From: SW132 sp038150125
Lineage (GTDB): Bacteria; Bacteroidota; Rhodothermia; Balneolales; Balneolaceae
Reading direction: 5' to 3'
NCBI RefSeq assembly: GCF_038150125.1
Contig: NZ_JBBVMF010000007.1
Location: forward strand, 186,001-250,000
DNA length: 64,000 bases
Positions 47,488 to 56,148 of this stretch are shown in pieces. Positions within the stretch are counted from its first letter, which is position 1; every line of letters starts with the position of its first letter. The notes beneath the pieces were generated by a model that was not told the DNA's origin, searched no databases, and worked only from the letters and a program-made list of their open reading frames with translations. The position numbers and the translations under genes were made by a program.

Positions 47488-48297
47488 CTATAAAACCCGA
47501 TGGAGGAGCGACGGGATTTTGTTACGAACCTGTTTCATGCGTGCCGGATCAATAGTGGCAATCGCGATGCCGGGGTCGGTTCCGGCATGAGCGATAATAT
47601 CGCCCCATGGATCGATAATCATGGCATTACCGTGCGTTTTCCTTGTTTCGCCGTGAGTACCCGTTTGTGCCGGGGCAAACACATAGGCTGTATTTTCAAT
47701 AGCCCTCGCCTGAAGTAACGGCTCCCAGTGATCTTTACCTGTTGTAGCTGTAAATGCTGATGGAACCGTGATGAGATCTGCGTGCTGGTCGATCAAGGCT
47801 CTGTAGAGTTCGGGAAATCTGAGATCGTAACATACGCTGAGTCCGAGTGTTCCCAGCGAGTCTGTGGTATATGTGACCGGTTTATTTTCACCCGGCTTGA
47901 TGTCATCAGATTCACGGTATTGCTCGCTGTCTGACAGCTCAACATCAAACAGATGAATTTTATCGTATTTGGCCACAACATCACCGGCCGGATTAAAGAG
48001 AAGGGACCGGTTATAGGTTCTGCCGTCATCAGCTGGAACGGGAATAGTGCCTCCTAACAAATAGATATTGAATTCGGCAGCTGTCTCTTTCAAGAAGTTG
48101 TAAGACCGACGGGAAATTTTGTCAGCCCGCTTCTTCCGTTGGCTCAAATGTCCCAGAAATGAGAAGTATTCCGGCAGACCTACAAGTTCGGTACCCTCAT
48201 CAGCAGCCGCCCGGATCCATCGCCGGGCCTCCTTTAAATTGAGGGCCACATCCGGCTGACTGTTCATCTGAACCACGGCTGCTTTGTATGTTTTCAT
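47488..48297 (-). CDS. Carbon-nitrogen hydrolase (nitrilase superfamily, Nit-like)
   Basis: 269 residues. The Glu-Lys-Cys triad is visible: Glu in 'VGLPEYFSF', Lys in 'AKYDKIHLFD', Cys in 'LSVCYDLRFPEL'. The sequence and length are close to Nit2/YbeM, deaminated glutathione amidases. It sits between MscS and a STAS protein on the same strand. Confidence 0.88.
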   Translation of the reverse strand: MKTYKAAVVQMNSQPDVALNLKEARRWIRAAADEGTELVGLPEYFSFLGHLSQRKKRADKISRRSYNFLKETAAEFNIYLLGGTIPVPADDGRTYNRSLLFNPAGDVVAKYDKIHLFDVELSDSEQYRESDDIKPGENKPVTYTTDSLGTLGLSVCYDLRFPELYRALIDQHADLITVPSAFTATTGKDHWEPLLQARAIENTAYVFAPAQTGTHGETRKTHGNAMIIDPWGDIIAHAGTDPGIAIATIDPARMKQVRNKIPSLLHRVL

Positions 48298-48317
48298 TGC
48301 GTTAAGATAAGAGACAA

Positions 48318-48665
48318 TTAATTTTTCGAAGCGGCGGCTTTAGCCTTATCCAGCGTCGGATAGTAATTAAAGATCGTGAAGAGCTTGGAAACTTTAAACA
48401 GGCTCTCAATTTTATCGGATGCCTCACACAAAATGAAGTCGCCATCGGCTTTTCGAAGGCTGGTAAGCGCGGCGATAAACATCCCAAGCCCGCTTGAATT
48501 TAAAAAATCCACGCCACCCAGATCACCAATTACAGTTGTGGTACCTTCTTCAATGAGGTCCTTAATTTTCGCATGAAACTCTGCAGTTTCCGCTCCCATA
48601 AGCCTTCCTTCAAATGATATAATTACAGTATTTTCAATATCGGACGAGTTGATTGTGTAGTTCAT
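48318..48665 (-). CDS. STAS-domain anti-sigma factor antagonist
   Basis: 115 residues. 'DFLNSSGLGMFIAALTSLRK' has the phosphoacceptor Ser position of SpoIIAA-type antagonists. It would be the unphosphorylated partner of an anti-sigma kinase (RsbW-like), which is not in the window. It lies 20 bp upstream of the nitrilase gene. Confidence 0.88.
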   Translation of the reverse strand: MNYTINSSDIENTVIISFEGRLMGAETAEFHAKIKDLIEEGTTTVIGDLGGVDFLNSSGLGMFIAALTSLRKADGDFILCEASDKIESLFKVSKLFTIFNYYPTLDKAKAAASKN

Positions 48666-48867
48666 AAAGCGTTTTGTTTGATTGAGATATTAAGAGTTAC
48701 ACCCTGAATCTTTGCTGAATATTTGAAAATCGAACTCACTTTGCAACATTTATTAAGCGGCCAGATAATTTCGGCAATAACTATCAGGAATAAGTGACGG
48801 ATACGTGAAATGATTGTCTGAGTTACCCCTCTGTAGAAACTGTTTACAAATCTGCTCATATATACTC

Positions 48868-49505
48868 TTACATACGTTTTGGCAACAATTTCCGGCTTAT
48901 CCAAAGAATAACGGGGGAGATTATAACCGTGGGCAGAAGCCAGACAATCCATTCAGGATCGGTTTCAACATTCACAACCAAAAATGTAGTAGTGGCTGTA
49001 ATAGTGGCGGCCATCCTGGAAACGAGATGGGACCTGATTCTGGATTTCCTTTTAAGCGGCCCTTTTCTGAACTGGCGAAATTCTTGAAATGCGAGCCAGC
49101 AACCGATGCCCCAAAAACCATCAGCGTAATGCCGTTTCCATCCCCTGACTGAGTTGACCAGCCGCCCCACCCAACCATCACCAGCCCCGTGACGCCCATA
49201 ATAATGGCTGCCGCAAAATCCTGGTTACAGGGTACACCGCTTCGGTTCAAAGCCTTTCGCCAACCGGTCCATGCCAGGTAGAAACTGAAGATACCGATTA
49301 AAAATAGAAACAGGTTTGGCTTGATGAGTGTCATGGGCAGTGTTGTTACAAATACCAGAGTCATTCCCGAAAAGAACAGTCTGCCGGCGTTGAGATGCCA
49401 CTTGTGCCGGACATCGAATATTTTGGTAGAAGCGACACCCAGTGCGCCGAGAAGAGCCAGGCTTCCACTGGTGATGTGAATGATGAGGAGTGTAGTGAAG
49501 ATCAT
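48868..49505 (-). pseudogene. Frameshifted membrane protein, DUF2306-like
   Basis: The 5' part (from ATG 49505) reads 'IFTTLLIIHITSGSLALLGA' and several more membrane segments, ending out of frame near 49100. The next frame supplies the expected family C-terminus: 'KGPLKRKSRIRSHLVSRMAA' followed by 'FLVVNVETDPEWIVWLLPT' and 'SRKLLPKRM'. One frameshift between about 49070 and 49100 joins them (product near 210 residues). It could be true decay or an assembly error at the AAAAGGG run. Confidence 0.65.
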
Positions 49506-49732
49506 AAATTGATGAACAATTATTTCGGTCAATAAGCAAAAAAATGAGTTTAAATCAGTGTGAAGAAATCAAATTTTTATGAAAATTGAGATGGATAATG
49601 AACTTTATTTGCAAGCACTGCCTTGTTGAAGTAGAGCTGTTTCTTACGGCCAAGTCACAAATAGTTATCAAAAGATGGCCACTCCGGCCACGTTAAGAAA
49701 TTTATTGAATCACATTAAAATCAGGAAAATCC

Positions 49733-50938
49733 ATGCGTTTACTCACTCTGCTTTTGTCATTTTTTTTCATTTTCTCCGCTTGCAGTCAAACTACTGATTC
49801 CGATCCCGATAATGGCGAAGATAATGGCAACGGTGATGTTATAGAGGGAACGGTGGTAGATGCTTTTCCGAACCTGGACTTTATCCGCCCGCTGAATATT
49901 CAGCATGCTGGAGATGGCACCAACCGACTGTTTGTGGTAGAACAGGCAGGCACCATATCAGTGTTTTCGAATGACCCCGACATAACGGATCGAGAAATAT
50001 TCCTGGATATTGAGGGCCGGGTCACTGATATCTCAAATGAGCAGGGACTGCTGGGGCTGGCATTTCACCCTGACTTTGAGACCAACGGCTACTTTTATGT
50101 GAATTACACGGCTCCGGCGCCAGACCGAACCGTGATCTCACGGTTCAGCGTGTCAGATGACGATCAGAATCGTGCAAATCCTGCCAGTGAAACAGTATTG
50201 CTAACCTATAATCAGCCGTATGGAAACCATAACGGTGGTCACATCGCGTTTGGGCCTGACGGATATCTTTACATTGCCGCCGGCGATGGCGGAAGTGCCG
50301 GTGATCCGGAAAATAACGGCCAGGACCGCAGTACTCTGCTTGGATCGATTCTGCGGATTGATGTGGATTCACAAGACAACGGTAATGAATACGGTATACC
50401 TGATGACAATCCTTTCGCCGGAAACGAGCAGGGATACCGGGAAGAAATATTTGCATACGGGCTCAGAAATCCGTGGCGTTTCAGTTTTGATGCAGAAACA
50501 GAAAAGCTATGGGCAGGCGACGTAGGACAAAATACCATGGAAGAGATCGACATTATTGAAAGCGGCCTTAATTATGGATGGAATATTATGGAAGGCACGA
50601 TGTGCTATCCTCCGGGGACTGAGTGTGACACAGAGGACCTCGAGCTGCCGGTATATGCCTACAATCACAGTGAAGGCGACCGGTCTGTCACTGGCGGATA
50701 TGTCTACCGCGGAAGCGATATCCCAGGTCTGACCGGCTACTATATTTATGCTGATTTCGTATCGGGGCGGATCTGGGCGCTGGATACGTCGGATTTAGAG
50801 AATCCTGATAACACAGAACTATTCGATGCCGATTTCAGAATTTCGTCATTTGGTGTGGATCAGGAGAACGAGATTTATATCACAGGGTTCGATGGAAATA
50901 TTTACCGGTTTGGTGAGGATATTGTGGATGAGTTGTAG
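49733..50938 (+). CDS. PQQ-dependent sugar dehydrogenase family lipoprotein
   Basis: 401 residues. Lipobox 'FIFSACSQ' after the signal peptide. 'NHNGGHIAFGPDGYLYIAAG' and 'EIFAYGLRNPWRFSFD' with 'LWAGDVGQNTMEEIDII' are the beta-propeller signature of the soluble glucose/sorbosone dehydrogenase (YliI/Asd) family. Probably oxidises sugars at the cell surface. Substrate and cofactor binding are not proven by the sequence. Confidence 0.88.
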   Translation: MRLLTLLLSFFFIFSACSQTTDSDPDNGEDNGNGDVIEGTVVDAFPNLDFIRPLNIQHAGDGTNRLFVVEQAGTISVFSNDPDITDREIFLDIEGRVTDISNEQGLLGLAFHPDFETNGYFYVNYTAPAPDRTVISRFSVSDDDQNRANPASETVLLTYNQPYGNHNGGHIAFGPDGYLYIAAGDGGSAGDPENNGQDRSTLLGSILRIDVDSQDNGNEYGIPDDNPFAGNEQGYREEIFAYGLRNPWRFSFDAETEKLWAGDVGQNTMEEIDIIESGLNYGWNIMEGTMCYPPGTECDTEDLELPVYAYNHSEGDRSVTGGYVYRGSDIPGLTGYYIYADFVSGRIWALDTSDLENPDNTELFDADFRISSFGVDQENEIYITGFDGNIYRFGEDIVDEL

Positions 50939-51122
50939 TTTGTTAATCTTTGATACTTTTTCATTTCTCCTTCCGTAGACGGAGCCCTCGGGGCTGTTCC
51001 CGGGGCGACAGCGTCATGGTTGATGGGAGCTCGGCGCGAAAGCCACAGTAGTTGAACCGGGTTCCGTAATGCACCACGATAGTTCATCTATTAACCTAAA
51101 GTTTATAGGTTTATGGAGCTAA

Positions 51123-51416
51123 CTAACCATTGGCTATTGCTTGTTCGTTAGCAGTGCGATCTACCAGCCGCCAGCTGAAAGTGTTGGTGTCAAACAGGAT
51201 GCGGTAGGTGCGATCGTCATCAGCCACAACAATATAATGGAAGTGGCGGCCCTTGCCCCGGCGGTCGCTGTGAAACTGACGAATCTCTTTGATCTGATAT
51301 GAAGATCCGTTTTGTGTTTCGAACCGATAGGGAGTAATCTGGTACGGGATATTTTGGCTGGGAACACCCCGAAAGACGCTTAGTACATTAATAGGCGGAT
51401 AATTGTCTGCATTCAT
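51123..51416 (-). CDS. Hypothetical protein, 97 residues
   Basis: Small, basic and without signal or membrane segments. The strand-rich text 'YRFETQNGSSYQIKEIRQFH', 'HFHYIVVADDDRTYRILF' and 'TFSWRLVD' suggests a compact beta fold. I do not recognise the family. The base composition is like coding sequence, and the position between two real genes supports it. Confidence 0.55.
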   Translation of the reverse strand: MNADNYPPINVLSVFRGVPSQNIPYQITPYRFETQNGSSYQIKEIRQFHSDRRGKGRHFHYIVVADDDRTYRILFDTNTFSWRLVDRTANEQAIANG

Positions 51417-51594
51417 TGTTTGGTTGATAGGTTGATTGGTTAATTTGTTAAATAGTGAATTGGTAATACCTGAATTAATCTATACATCAGAGATGACATC
51501 TCATTGTCACACCTTTTCTGAAAAAATCAGACGCTCAAAAAATCGTATATTGATTTAATTCATAAAGCCAATCCAATTTCAAATGTGAGTGTTA

Positions 51595-52509
51595 ATGCGC
51601 CGCAGTGTCAGAAAAAGTCTCGTAGTTCTTTCGATTGCCATCACGATCATCGTTTTGATTGTGATCGTAAATCAGCTCGTTCAGTTTTCTGCTTTTCTTA
51701 GCCAGATCAACCCTGTCCTCGGTCAGGTTTCCCTTGGCTTGTTCATGCTCATCCTGTTGCTTGCGGTGCTTACGCCGGTCTACCTGTACGTGAAACTACC
51801 GGGTCCGCTCATTCCTCCTAAAGAATCTGAAGGTCCAGTTCATGAAGCGTATATCCGGAAATTGGCAAAACGTTTGTCAGCCAACCCTGTGGTAGATACC
51901 GACATGGTGGAGGGGCTGGAAGATGTAAAAGCTGTCATCAAACAACTGGACGAAAAGTCGGATCTATCTATCAAGCGCTCAGCGAACCGTGCATTTATCA
52001 CTACCGCCATATCGCAAAATGGAGCGCTTGATGCGTTATTTATTCTCGGGCTTCAGTTCAGGCTGATCTGGGAGATCGCCCATATTTATGAACAGCGCCC
52101 GACGCTCAAAGATCTGAGTTTTTTGTACACCAATGTGCTGGTTACCGCTTTTATAGCCAGTAGTATTGATGAGGCGGAATACTACGAAATTGTCGAATCG
52201 TCGATGTCGCAGGGTATAGGGTCGGTGCTGTCTATGGTGCCCGGCACGGCGTTGATCGTCAACTCGGCCATCACCGGTAGTTCCAATGCTTTTTTGACGC
52301 TCAGGATCGGTAAAGTCACCCAGCAGTATTGCGGATCACTTGTGAGACAGGAACGCCAGACGATTCGCAATTCGGCCACTGCTAAGGCAGCGAAAATGCT
52401 GGCCGGTATCGTCTACGACGGAAGCAAGAAGCTGGTTCGTTATATGGGATCGGCACCGCTGAGGCTGGCGTCTAAACCATTTGCAAGACGCAAAAAGGAT
52501 AAGAAATAA
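51595..52509 (+). CDS. DUF697-family membrane protein
   Basis: 304 residues from the ATG at 51595 (GTG at 51589 in the same frame). Two N-terminal membrane segments, then a domain with 'GALDALFILGLQFRLIWEIA' and 'GIGSVLSMVPGTALIVNSAI', the glycine-rich pattern of DUF697, which is often linked to small GTPases. Basic C-terminal tail. Function unknown. Confidence 0.75.
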   Translation: MRRSVRKSLVVLSIAITIIVLIVIVNQLVQFSAFLSQINPVLGQVSLGLFMLILLLAVLTPVYLYVKLPGPLIPPKESEGPVHEAYIRKLAKRLSANPVVDTDMVEGLEDVKAVIKQLDEKSDLSIKRSANRAFITTAISQNGALDALFILGLQFRLIWEIAHIYEQRPTLKDLSFLYTNVLVTAFIASSIDEAEYYEIVESSMSQGIGSVLSMVPGTALIVNSAITGSSNAFLTLRIGKVTQQYCGSLVRQERQTIRNSATAKAAKMLAGIVYDGSKKLVRYMGSAPLRLASKPFARRKKDKK

Positions 52510-52637
52510 GTTGTACTTCAGGTGTTGCTAAACTAAATGCTGCCAGAAGGATAGACAGTTTAGCCATCTGAACACTTTCATCTCTTTTGTCGTTATCAAA
52601 ATAGAAGAGATAATATGAACTAAATAATCCTAAATCT

Positions 52638-52841
52638 ATGAATATGAAAGAGAAAACGGTAAGTAAAATGGAAGACCGGCTAAATAAAATTGAGCGTTTA
52701 ATTGCAGAAAACGGTGTTGGTTCTGATTATCTCAGCCGCGCAGAGCGAATACAGCGGGATATTAATATTGCCCTTTTTGCAGGAGCTGTAGGGTTAGCCG
52801 CCGGCGTTGGTGTGTGGGCTTGGTTTAAAATGAAAGATTAG
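52638..52841 (+). CDS. Small coiled-coil membrane protein
   Basis: 67 residues: a charged N-terminal helix ('KMEDRLNKIERLIAENG'), an amphipathic middle and one hydrophobic segment near the C-terminus ('FAGAVGLAAGVGVWAWF'). Probably tail-anchored. Family not recognised. Confidence 0.55.
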   Translation: MNMKEKTVSKMEDRLNKIERLIAENGVGSDYLSRAERIQRDINIALFAGAVGLAAGVGVWAWFKMKD

Positions 52842-52994
52842 TGCCTGATCCACATCGCAGATAAGAGTTACGGGATTCACAAGTGCTGGCTAAATGCATG
52901 TATCTGAATTATGGAGAAGAACTTCTAAACAGATGACAGGCATCATAATGGGCGATACCTAGTGTCATTTCAATCTTCATTTGTCGCATAAAGA

Positions 52995-53055
52995 GCTGAC
53001 AGCATTCCCGGTGCTTTGCAGAGTTTCTGTCAGCAACAAAAACCAACGCTGTCAG
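52995..53055. promoter_or_regulatory. Inverted repeats in the leader of the MgtC-like gene
   Basis: The 334-bp gap before the MgtC-like gene holds GCTGACAG (52995-53002), its reverse complement CTGTCAGC (53027-53034) and a third related copy GCTGTCAG (53048-53055). The first pair can form an 8-bp stem. It may be a structured leader; it does not look like a known Mg-sensing riboswitch. Confidence 0.35.
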
Positions 53056-53175
53056 ATCCGGTAGGTGTACCGCTGTTGCGGCACCTTCGGCGGACAGGTT
53101 GCTTACGTCATTTCATATTTGACTTAACACTAGTATCTGTGATGCTTTTTTAACAATTATGATGACAGGAACAAA

Positions 53176-53667
53176 ATGGAATATGATATGATTTGGATCC
53201 CCGTAACAAAGGTGATCTACTCTATGTTTTTAGGAGGTCTGATCGGATTTGAAAGAGAGCTCGCCCAAAAACCTGCAGGCCTTCGAACGCATATGCTGGT
53301 TGCGGGGTCTGCCGCGCTAATGATTATTCTGGGTGATATCCTGATACATAATTATAACGGCGGAACCGTCGCGCACATCATTCAGGCCGATCCCATTCGT
53401 ATTATGGAAGCTATCATTACAGGAATCAGCTTTCTTGGGGCCGGCACAATTATTTTCAAGAATCAGGAGGAAACCGTGGAAGGATTAACCACGGCGGCAT
53501 CCATATTATTTGCATCAGCGATCGGTATAGCTGTGGCAATCCAGCAATACCTGTTGGCGGGAGTCCTTGCCATTCTGGCTATACTGGTATTGTTTGGTAT
53601 GGGATACGTTGAGCGGTTTATTACCCGGTTACGACCGTATGTTTACGGAGATAAAAAAGAGGATTGA
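53176..53667 (+). CDS. MgtC/SapB-family membrane protein
   Basis: 163 residues with four or five membrane helices. 'LGGLIGFERELAQKPAGLRTHMLV' and 'ISFLGAGTIIFKNQE' with 'GLTTAASILFASAIGIAVAI' are the MgtC core motifs. MgtC proteins protect under low Mg2+ and inhibit ATP synthase in Salmonella; the role here is unproven. Confidence 0.9.
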   Translation: MEYDMIWIPVTKVIYSMFLGGLIGFERELAQKPAGLRTHMLVAGSAALMIILGDILIHNYNGGTVAHIIQADPIRIMEAIITGISFLGAGTIIFKNQEETVEGLTTAASILFASAIGIAVAIQQYLLAGVLAILAILVLFGMGYVERFITRLRPYVYGDKKED

Positions 53668-53933
53668 TAGAGTGCAGTGTTTTCCGATTCAAAAAGCAAA
53701 TCGTCCATGGACAGTACCGGTCCCCAATTCATAGATCATTAAGTTTATGAGTTTGATTCAAGCGGTGTATGGTACTATCTGATTCAGATTGTACCTGCAA
53801 CTTCTTCTGCTAAAGACATTTGGCTATTCAGGGTGAGCGCCGAAACCTGCTACTTTGGGATTGAAATGAGCGGGCAGCATGTTATTATTAAAGGCAGCTG
53901 TTCACTTCACATTTCAAAAAAATTTAAAAAATT

Positions 53934-54638
53934 ATGTCGAAAACCAAGATAGCACTTGTAACCGGCGCCAACCGGGGAATTGGGTTTGAAACCTGTCGTC
54001 AGCTGGCTGAGAAGGGATTTACCGTAATCCTGACCAGCCGAAATCGTGAAAAGGGAAAGCAAGCTGCTGAGAAGCTGAGGCGGGAATATTCTGACATTGA
54101 GTACCACCAGCTGGATGTGACAGACGATGAAACTGTCATGCATGTCGCCGACTATGTAAAAGAGTCCCACGGCCGGCTGGATGTACTTGTAAACAACGCT
54201 GGCATCAATTACGACAGCAATGAGCATGCCATAACCGCCGATCTGGATATTGTCCGCGATACGCTCGAGACAAACCTGCTTGGCCCATGGCGGGTGAGCA
54301 AAGCATTTATTCCTCTAATAAAGAAGAGTGAGTCCGGACGCATTGTGAATGTATCCAGCGGCTCGGGTGCACTGAACAATATGACCGGCGGCACCCCGGC
54401 TTACGGAGTGTCTAAGACGGCTCTCAACGCCCTTACGGTAAAGCTGGCGGATGAGCTGAAGGGCTCAGGTATTTTAGTTAATGCCGTTTGTCCCGGATGG
54501 GTGCGTACCGATATGGGCGGATCGGCAGCGCCCCGCAGCAAAGAGGAGGGAGCGAGCGGAATTGTCTGGGCAGCCACACTTCCCGGTGATGGTCCAACCG
54601 GCGGTTTCTTCCGGGACGGAAAGCGGATTGAATGGTAG
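53934..54638 (+). CDS. Short-chain dehydrogenase/reductase
   Basis: 234 residues. The NAD(P) motif is 'VTGANRGIGFE', 'VNNAGIN' follows, and the catalytic Ser-Tyr-Lys are in 'NVSSGSG', 'YGVSK'. Arg at the end of strand 2 ('LTSRNREKG') favours NADPH. The C-terminus resembles carbonyl reductases (CBR1-like). Substrate unknown. Confidence 0.9.
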   Translation: MSKTKIALVTGANRGIGFETCRQLAEKGFTVILTSRNREKGKQAAEKLRREYSDIEYHQLDVTDDETVMHVADYVKESHGRLDVLVNNAGINYDSNEHAITADLDIVRDTLETNLLGPWRVSKAFIPLIKKSESGRIVNVSSGSGALNNMTGGTPAYGVSKTALNALTVKLADELKGSGILVNAVCPGWVRTDMGGSAAPRSKEEGASGIVWAATLPGDGPTGGFFRDGKRIEW

Positions 54639-54681
54639 AATATTCGTAAATAGGAAAGCGATAGTATCTCCGAGATTTGAG

Positions 54682-54901
54682 TCAAGATGCATCAACTAAT
54701 GCAACCACGATTTCCGGATCAGTTTTGAAGATATCCATAAACTCAATTCCTGACTGAAATAGATCCATTGCACTATTTCAGTCCCGCGAGTGACGACCGC
54801 TCAGTAGACTCAGGTTTCGCCGTAGGCATCCAATGGACAACGTGGGAATCAAGAAATGCCCCAACACCAGGAGTCCGTGATACAGACGGCACGTCGTTCA
54901 T
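54682..54901 (-). pseudogene. Possible relic of a PIN-domain toxin
   Basis: Minus-strand frame from ATG 54901: 'MNDVPSVSRTPGVGAFLDSH' and 'VVHWM' matches the first strand of PIN domains (FLDxHVxxW), then ends at a TAG. The following frame gives 'MDLFQSGIEFMDIFKTDPEI' before the stop at 54682, with a break between them. The core acidic positions are lost. The identity is a guess from the first motif. Confidence 0.35.
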
Positions 54902-54925
54902 ATTTTAAAAGAGTTTATTACCGAT

Positions 54926-55588
54926 TTAGCCATTTTTAGGTATACACCAAATAAAGATGCAAAAGTCTCCCTGATCATTTGGATATGGTATTGGTACTGG
55001 ACCAGCGGGAGAAGGAGCAGGAGTCTTATATTGAAATACAGGGTAGGATGAATTATTGATTATTATATCCTTTTGAGGTACCGCGGGAGCTCTCATAAAT
55101 GTAGATTTACTTTTTAAAGCACCGCGGACATCTCCTGCAGAACTAACAATCCAGCCTGCTTCAATGTCATCACGGATTGATGGATCCCCCATCACGCGGT
55201 AAACCCCTGCATCGTCATGAGTGATAGGCGAAGCAGTGAATGAATAATTGCTCCCATTTCTTAACGTCACTTTTCCCGAAAAAGATGAGCCTGCAAATTG
55301 TGCCGAAATTTGAGCCCCGGCATCATTTGTAAAGTTAATATCAGAAGGATCTTTTATTGTAGATCCGCTAAACCATTCAGAAATTTCTTCGTCCCCGTTA
55401 CATATATAGACAATGCCATCACTTTTACCCACCAAAATTGAGATAAAAGCATTTGTCCCATCCACACTACCCATAAATCCATTGTCACCCTGAATATCAA
55501 ATAGGGTGATCCCGGGTTCAGTTGATGAACTACAAGAAATCAATGAAAACAGGAAGAGTAGTATAGGGACTAATAAAAGTGACTTCAT
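54926..55588 (-). CDS. Hypothetical lipoprotein
   Basis: 220 residues from the ATG at 55588, which has an AAGGAG sequence just ahead of it; a TTG four codons earlier is the alternative. Signal peptide with lipobox 'SLISCSSS'. The rest is Gly/Ser/Asp-rich and beta-type, with a C-terminal Pro-rich stretch ('TPAPSPAGPVPIPYPN') and two Cys near the end. No family recognised. Confidence 0.7.
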   Translation of the reverse strand: MKSLLLVPILLFLFSLISCSSSTEPGITLFDIQGDNGFMGSVDGTNAFISILVGKSDGIVYICNGDEEISEWFSGSTIKDPSDINFTNDAGAQISAQFAGSSFSGKVTLRNGSNYSFTASPITHDDAGVYRVMGDPSIRDDIEAGWIVSSAGDVRGALKSKSTFMRAPAVPQKDIIINNSSYPVFQYKTPAPSPAGPVPIPYPNDQGDFCIFIWCIPKNG

Positions 55589-55600
55589 TTTCTCCTTCAA

Positions 55601-56148
55601 GGTTTAATGAAAGACAAAACTATAATTGAGCAAGAGTAAAGCTTAACTCTGGTGATCATTAATAACTAAGCTCAGTCAATCGGTGAGAGGCAAAAATTGT
55701 ATTTTTAAAAAGTCGATTTTTGTATCCAAAATCATATTACTCTATTCAATTTGATTGTGCAAATGAAGTGAAGGAATGTTCAGATAGAACACTGCTGAAA
55801 AATCTGTCAGCAATTGACAGTAATAAGCCGCCAAATCGGTAACTCTCTTAGATTAGCCCGGAGTATGTAGCGGCAGAACAGTATCTTCAAGGGGTTCTTA
55901 TCCCGACATGAATGTCAGCCTCATTGTGTTATCAGACGTGGTTTCTTGATTTCTAATGTTTAGATCAAAATTAATAAACTGCTCAGTAGGTGAAAGATTT
56001 TTCTCAAAAATGAATTCAAACAAATTGAAAGAGAACAGAATCTCTGCCCGGATTTTACTGACAACAGGTCGTGATGCTAATGGAGATTATGCATGATAAA
56101 TGACACGACCTATTTTTATGCCCTCCCTATATTGAGGAAGATTATAGC
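55601..56148. other. Intergenic gap, 548 bp
   Basis: No convincing ORF or RNA gene. The only structure seen is a small inverted repeat, CTGTCA/TGACAG, near 55805-55822. AT-rich. Confidence 0.5.

Noticed and set aside
48662..48952. 96-residue minus-strand ORF overlapping the end of the frameshifted gene
   Set aside because: No recognisable motif, and it overlaps the coding C-terminus of the DUF2306-like remnant.
52842..53175. Mg2+-sensing M-box riboswitch
   Set aside because: The inverted repeats do not match the M-box core arrangement; kept only as an unexplained leader structure.
53668..53933. Open frame upstream of the SDR gene
   Set aside because: It has no start codon with a sensible context and no recognisable product; it runs into the SDR gene in another frame.
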